Shown: positions 34,448 through 36,364 of the stretch, one piece after another
Layout of the letters: each line of letters starts with the position of its first letter
How positions within the stretch are numbered: the first letter of the stretch is position 1
Source of the DNA: Amycolatopsis pithecellobii
GTDB lineage: Bacteria; Actinomycetota; Actinomycetes; Mycobacteriales; Pseudonocardiaceae
Reading direction: 5' to 3'
Assembly (NCBI RefSeq): GCF_009707865.1
Contig: NZ_WMBA01000077.1
Location: 1-36,364 of the forward strand
DNA length: 36,364 nt
Translations under genes and position numbers: made by a program
The notes under the pieces: generated by a model
What the model was told of the DNA's origin: nothing
Seen by the model: the letters and a program-made list of their open reading frames with translations, nothing else
The model's database searches: none

Positions 34448-34529
34448 AGCTTGCGGGACGCCCGGCCACAGCCACGCCGGGTTGCCGGGCCATAGCGTGG
34501 GACGCACGATGAGTCTGGGAGGGAGTTTC

Positions 34530-35411
34530 ATGATGGACAGTACGGGAGCGATCGTCGTCGGCGTGGACGGTTCGGAACAGGCACTGCGGGCGGTCCGGTG
34601 GGCGGCGGTCGAGGCGGCGCAGCGGAATCTGCGGCTGCACTTGATCTCCGGCGTCGACCCGGCCCTGGTGGGCTACTACGGGGTCGGCCTGCCCATCCCG
34701 CAGGAGGCTTTCGACCAGGTGGAGCGGCAGGCCGAACAGGAGCTGACCGATGCGGCCGCGGCGGCGCACGAGGCCGCGTCCGGCGTGGTCGTGACGACGG
34801 CGCGGTCGCAGGCGTCGCCGGTGCCGATGTTCCTGGACCTGTCGAAGCGGGCCCGGCTGATCGTGCTCGGCGCGTCCGGGCGCGGTGGGTTCGAAGGCAT
34901 GCTCACCGGTTCGACGGCGGTTTCCGTGGTCGCGCACAGTGAGTGCCCGGTCGTGGTGGTGCGCGGTGACGAACGGCGGCCCGGCCCGGTTGTCGTCGGT
35001 GTCGATGGCAGCCCGACGAGCATCAGCGCCCTCGGTGTGGCGTTCGAAGAGGCGGCGTGGCGCGGTGTCCCTCTGGTCGCCGTGCACGCGTGGAGCGATC
35101 GTGATTACGCCACCACCATCCCGGTGGAGTACGGCTTGTTGCAAACAGAGCCGAGTGACGCTGAGCAGGCGCGGGTACTGTCGGAAAGCCTCGCGGGATG
35201 GCAGGAAAAGCACCCGGATGTGACAGTGGAACGGGTAGTGGTACGAGACCGGCCGCGACGCCAATTGCTGGACTGGAGCGCAAGGGCACAACTGGTAGTG
35301 GCCGGCAGCCGAGGCCGCGGCGGTTTCCGTGGGCTGTTACTAGGCTCGACAAGCCAAGCACTACTGCACTACGCCGAATGCCCGGTATTGATCGTGCGGC
35401 CACAAGACTAG
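34530..35411 (+). CDS. tandem-domain universal stress protein
   Basis: 293-aa protein with two UspA domains (about 1-148 and 152-293). Each opens with IVVGVDGSE or VVVGVDGSP and carries the ATP-binding G-2x-G-9x-G(S/T) motif: GASGRGG at 114-120 followed by GS, and GSRGRGG at 259-265 followed by GS. Both therefore look ATP-binding, as in mycobacterial Rv2623, a DosR-regulon protein. ATG 34530 is chosen, with GGGAGGGAG just upstream; ATG 34533 is an equal alternative. In-frame TTA encodes L270. Divergent partner of the PPOX gene, probably under shared stress control. Confidence 0.93.
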   Translation: MMDSTGAIVVGVDGSEQALRAVRWAAVEAAQRNLRLHLISGVDPALVGYYGVGLPIPQEAFDQVERQAEQELTDAAAAAHEAASGVVVTTARSQASPVPMFLDLSKRARLIVLGASGRGGFEGMLTGSTAVSVVAHSECPVVVVRGDERRPGPVVVGVDGSPTSISALGVAFEEAAWRGVPLVAVHAWSDRDYATTIPVEYGLLQTEPSDAEQARVLSESLAGWQEKHPDVTVERVVVRDRPRRQLLDWSARAQLVVAGSRGRGGFRGLLLGSTSQALLHYAECPVLIVRPQD

Positions 35412-35513
35412 CGGCAAACGCCACCCCCCTCGACCACCCACTCAAGGTGAGGTCCCGTTGGGCCAGTTATCCCGGAGCCAGCCCGCCGGCGAGGCATTCG
35501 TTGTCGAGTGGGG

Positions 35514-35560
35514 CCCACCCCCGCCCCGATCGTTGAGTGTCGCGGACGGGCGGGGGTGGG
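35514..35560. terminator. 13-bp perfect inverted repeat between convergent genes
   Basis: CCCACCCCCGCCC (35514-35526) and GGGCGGGGGTGGG (35548-35560) flank a 21-base loop. It lies about 100 bases after the stress-protein stop and 56 bases beyond the stop of the facing small gene, the expected place for a shared terminator. The adjacent stretch 35577-35613 repeats GAAAGCCC-like blocks and holds nothing else I recognise. Confidence 0.6.
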
Positions 35561-35616
35561 TATGGGCGTTGGGCCCTTCGAAAGCCCCGAAAGGCCCCGA
35601 AAGCCCGGAAAGCCCG

Positions 35617-35844
35617 CTACCGCACCAAGTTCGCCCTTCGAACCCCAGAACACCAGCCCTCGCGGGTGGTGCTGTGCCGGTGGCGTCCCGGTGGGGGAGT
35701 GACGTGCCCGTGCAGACACCACTCACCACCGTCGTGGGACCAGTGCAGCCAGTCTTCCTCCCACGGCCGGTTCAGCAGGTCCTGCCGCTGAGCCAGCTCG
35801 GCTTGGGTGGCCAGGAAACCGCGTAACCGGGCGAAAAACCTCAT
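35617..35844 (-). CDS. small Trp-rich conserved-looking protein, unknown function
   Basis: 75-aa product beginning MRFFARLRGFLATQAELAQR, then LLNRPWEEDWLHWSHDGGEW and a His/Cys-containing tail (CLHGHVTPPPGRHRH, GWCSG). The regular amphipathic start and the evenly spaced Trp residues look like a real protein, not a shadow. I do not recognise a named family. The four His and two Cys in the second half could bind a metal, but no standard motif is present. ATG 35844 is preferred; an in-frame ATG at 35895 would add a basic 17-residue extension. It follows the YbjN-like gene on the same strand after 75 bases and may be co-transcribed. Confidence 0.6.
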   Translation of the reverse strand: MRFFARLRGFLATQAELAQRQDLLNRPWEEDWLHWSHDGGEWCLHGHVTPPPGRHRHSTTREGWCSGVRRANLVR

Positions 35845-35919
35845 ACACCGTAGGGTTCGCCTCCCGGCACGCACCCGCGAGCGGCAGGCCTGCACATTGG
35901 CCGCGAAATCCTGCCAATA

Positions 35920-36327
35920 TCAGTAGTCGTCGCGGCCGGTGAATTCCTCTTCGAGTGTTTCCGCCGCGCCGGTGACCAGTTCGAGCGGGTCGGTGAACTC
36001 GTTGATGTCCAGGTTGATCAGCGGCAGCGAATGCCGCAGCACCAGATAATCGCCCATCACGACACAGCCGCCGACCACCGTCGTGTGGCCGATCTCCTCC
36101 AGCACCGCCCGCACATCCACCTCGTCGATGCGCGCGAACGGCGTCGCGATCTGCACCCACTCCTCGCGCTTGTCCAGCACCTCCCGCGCGATGACCACCA
36201 GTTGCGTGCGCTCCGGCTCCTCATCATCCTTGCGGAAACGCAGCCGGATCCGGATCTCCTCAGGCTCTTCCCGGGTCACCTTGTACGACTGCTTGATGAA
36301 CGTCACGAGCTCCCGCCAGGTCGCCAC
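35920..36327 (-). CDS. YbjN/T3SS-chaperone-like small protein
   Basis: 135-aa soluble acidic protein. The alternating pattern (IRIRLRFRKDDEEPERTQLVVIARE, EEWVQIATPFARIDEVDVRAVL, VVMGDYLVLRHSLPLINLDINEF) is like the YbjN/type III chaperone-like alpha-beta fold of many actinobacterial proteins of unknown role. GTG 36327 (MATWRELVTF) is preferred because AAGGGG lies five bases upstream; GTG 36333 would leave no spacing to that site. No signal peptide or membrane segment. The sequence to its right (36334-36364) is too short to show another gene. Confidence 0.72.
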   Translation of the reverse strand: MATWRELVTFIKQSYKVTREEPEEIRIRLRFRKDDEEPERTQLVVIAREVLDKREEWVQIATPFARIDEVDVRAVLEEIGHTTVVGGCVVMGDYLVLRHSLPLINLDINEFTDPLELVTGAAETLEEEFTGRDDY

Positions 36328-36364
36328 CCGCACCCCTTTCTCTGCCTACAGAACGCAAGCAGTC

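Overview
The window is high-GC, gene-dense actinobacterial DNA with many GTG starts and 4-base start/stop overlaps (ATGA, GTGA). Best guess is Pseudonocardiaceae, probably Amycolatopsis. The racemase gene at 31124-32230 has the length (368 aa) and residue numbering (K161, K163, D189, E214, D239, K263, R266) known for the Amycolatopsis N-succinylamino acid racemase, and the uppP plus MSMEG_4193-type phosphatase pair is typical of Actinobacteria. The genus is an inference; no rRNA or tRNA was seen.

Layout. (1) 128-3750, plus strand: uppP, a histidine phosphatase and an M3 oligopeptidase, ended by a perfect 18-bp inverted repeat facing malate dehydrogenase. (2) 3847-6995, minus strand: a FUSC-type membrane protein translationally coupled to mdh. 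(3) 7129-13871, minus strand: two tandem GH92 alpha-mannosidase-like enzymes with overlapping ends, the upstream one secreted and the downstream one without a signal peptide. (4) 13981-16090, minus strand: a DppA-type (M55) D-aminopeptidase overlapping an M20 metallohydrolase. (5) 16091-16985: a repeat-rich intergenic stretch and a RibD/DHFR-like reductase. (6) 17278-20117: the glycogen genes glgM/glgA and glgC, then a small membrane protein. (7) 20208-32230, plus strand: a tightly packed set of serine hydrolase (S12), oligopeptide-binding lipoprotein, permease, permease-ATPase fusion, ATPase, S9-S12 double peptidase, GNAT acyltransferase and N-succinylamino acid racemase, followed by a PucR-type regulator. 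(8) 33974-36327: a flavin-reductase-like PPOX protein divergent from a tandem universal stress protein, then two small minus-strand genes.

The most interesting reading is that regions 4 and 7 together form a system for taking up D-amino-acid-containing peptides and converting the D-residues to L-amino acids. The importer brings peptides in. The cytoplasmic S12, S9-S12 and M55 enzymes release amino acids. The GNAT N-succinylates D-amino acids, NSAR racemises the N-succinyl product, and an M20 enzyme (candidate at 13981-15270) removes succinate from the L-form. GNAT plus NSAR plus M20 desuccinylase is the D-to-L pathway known from Geobacillus kaustophilus. Its physical coupling here to a peptide importer and to a fused S9/S12 peptidase is the part I would follow up.

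No CRISPR array, insertion sequence, prophage or RNA gene was recognised.
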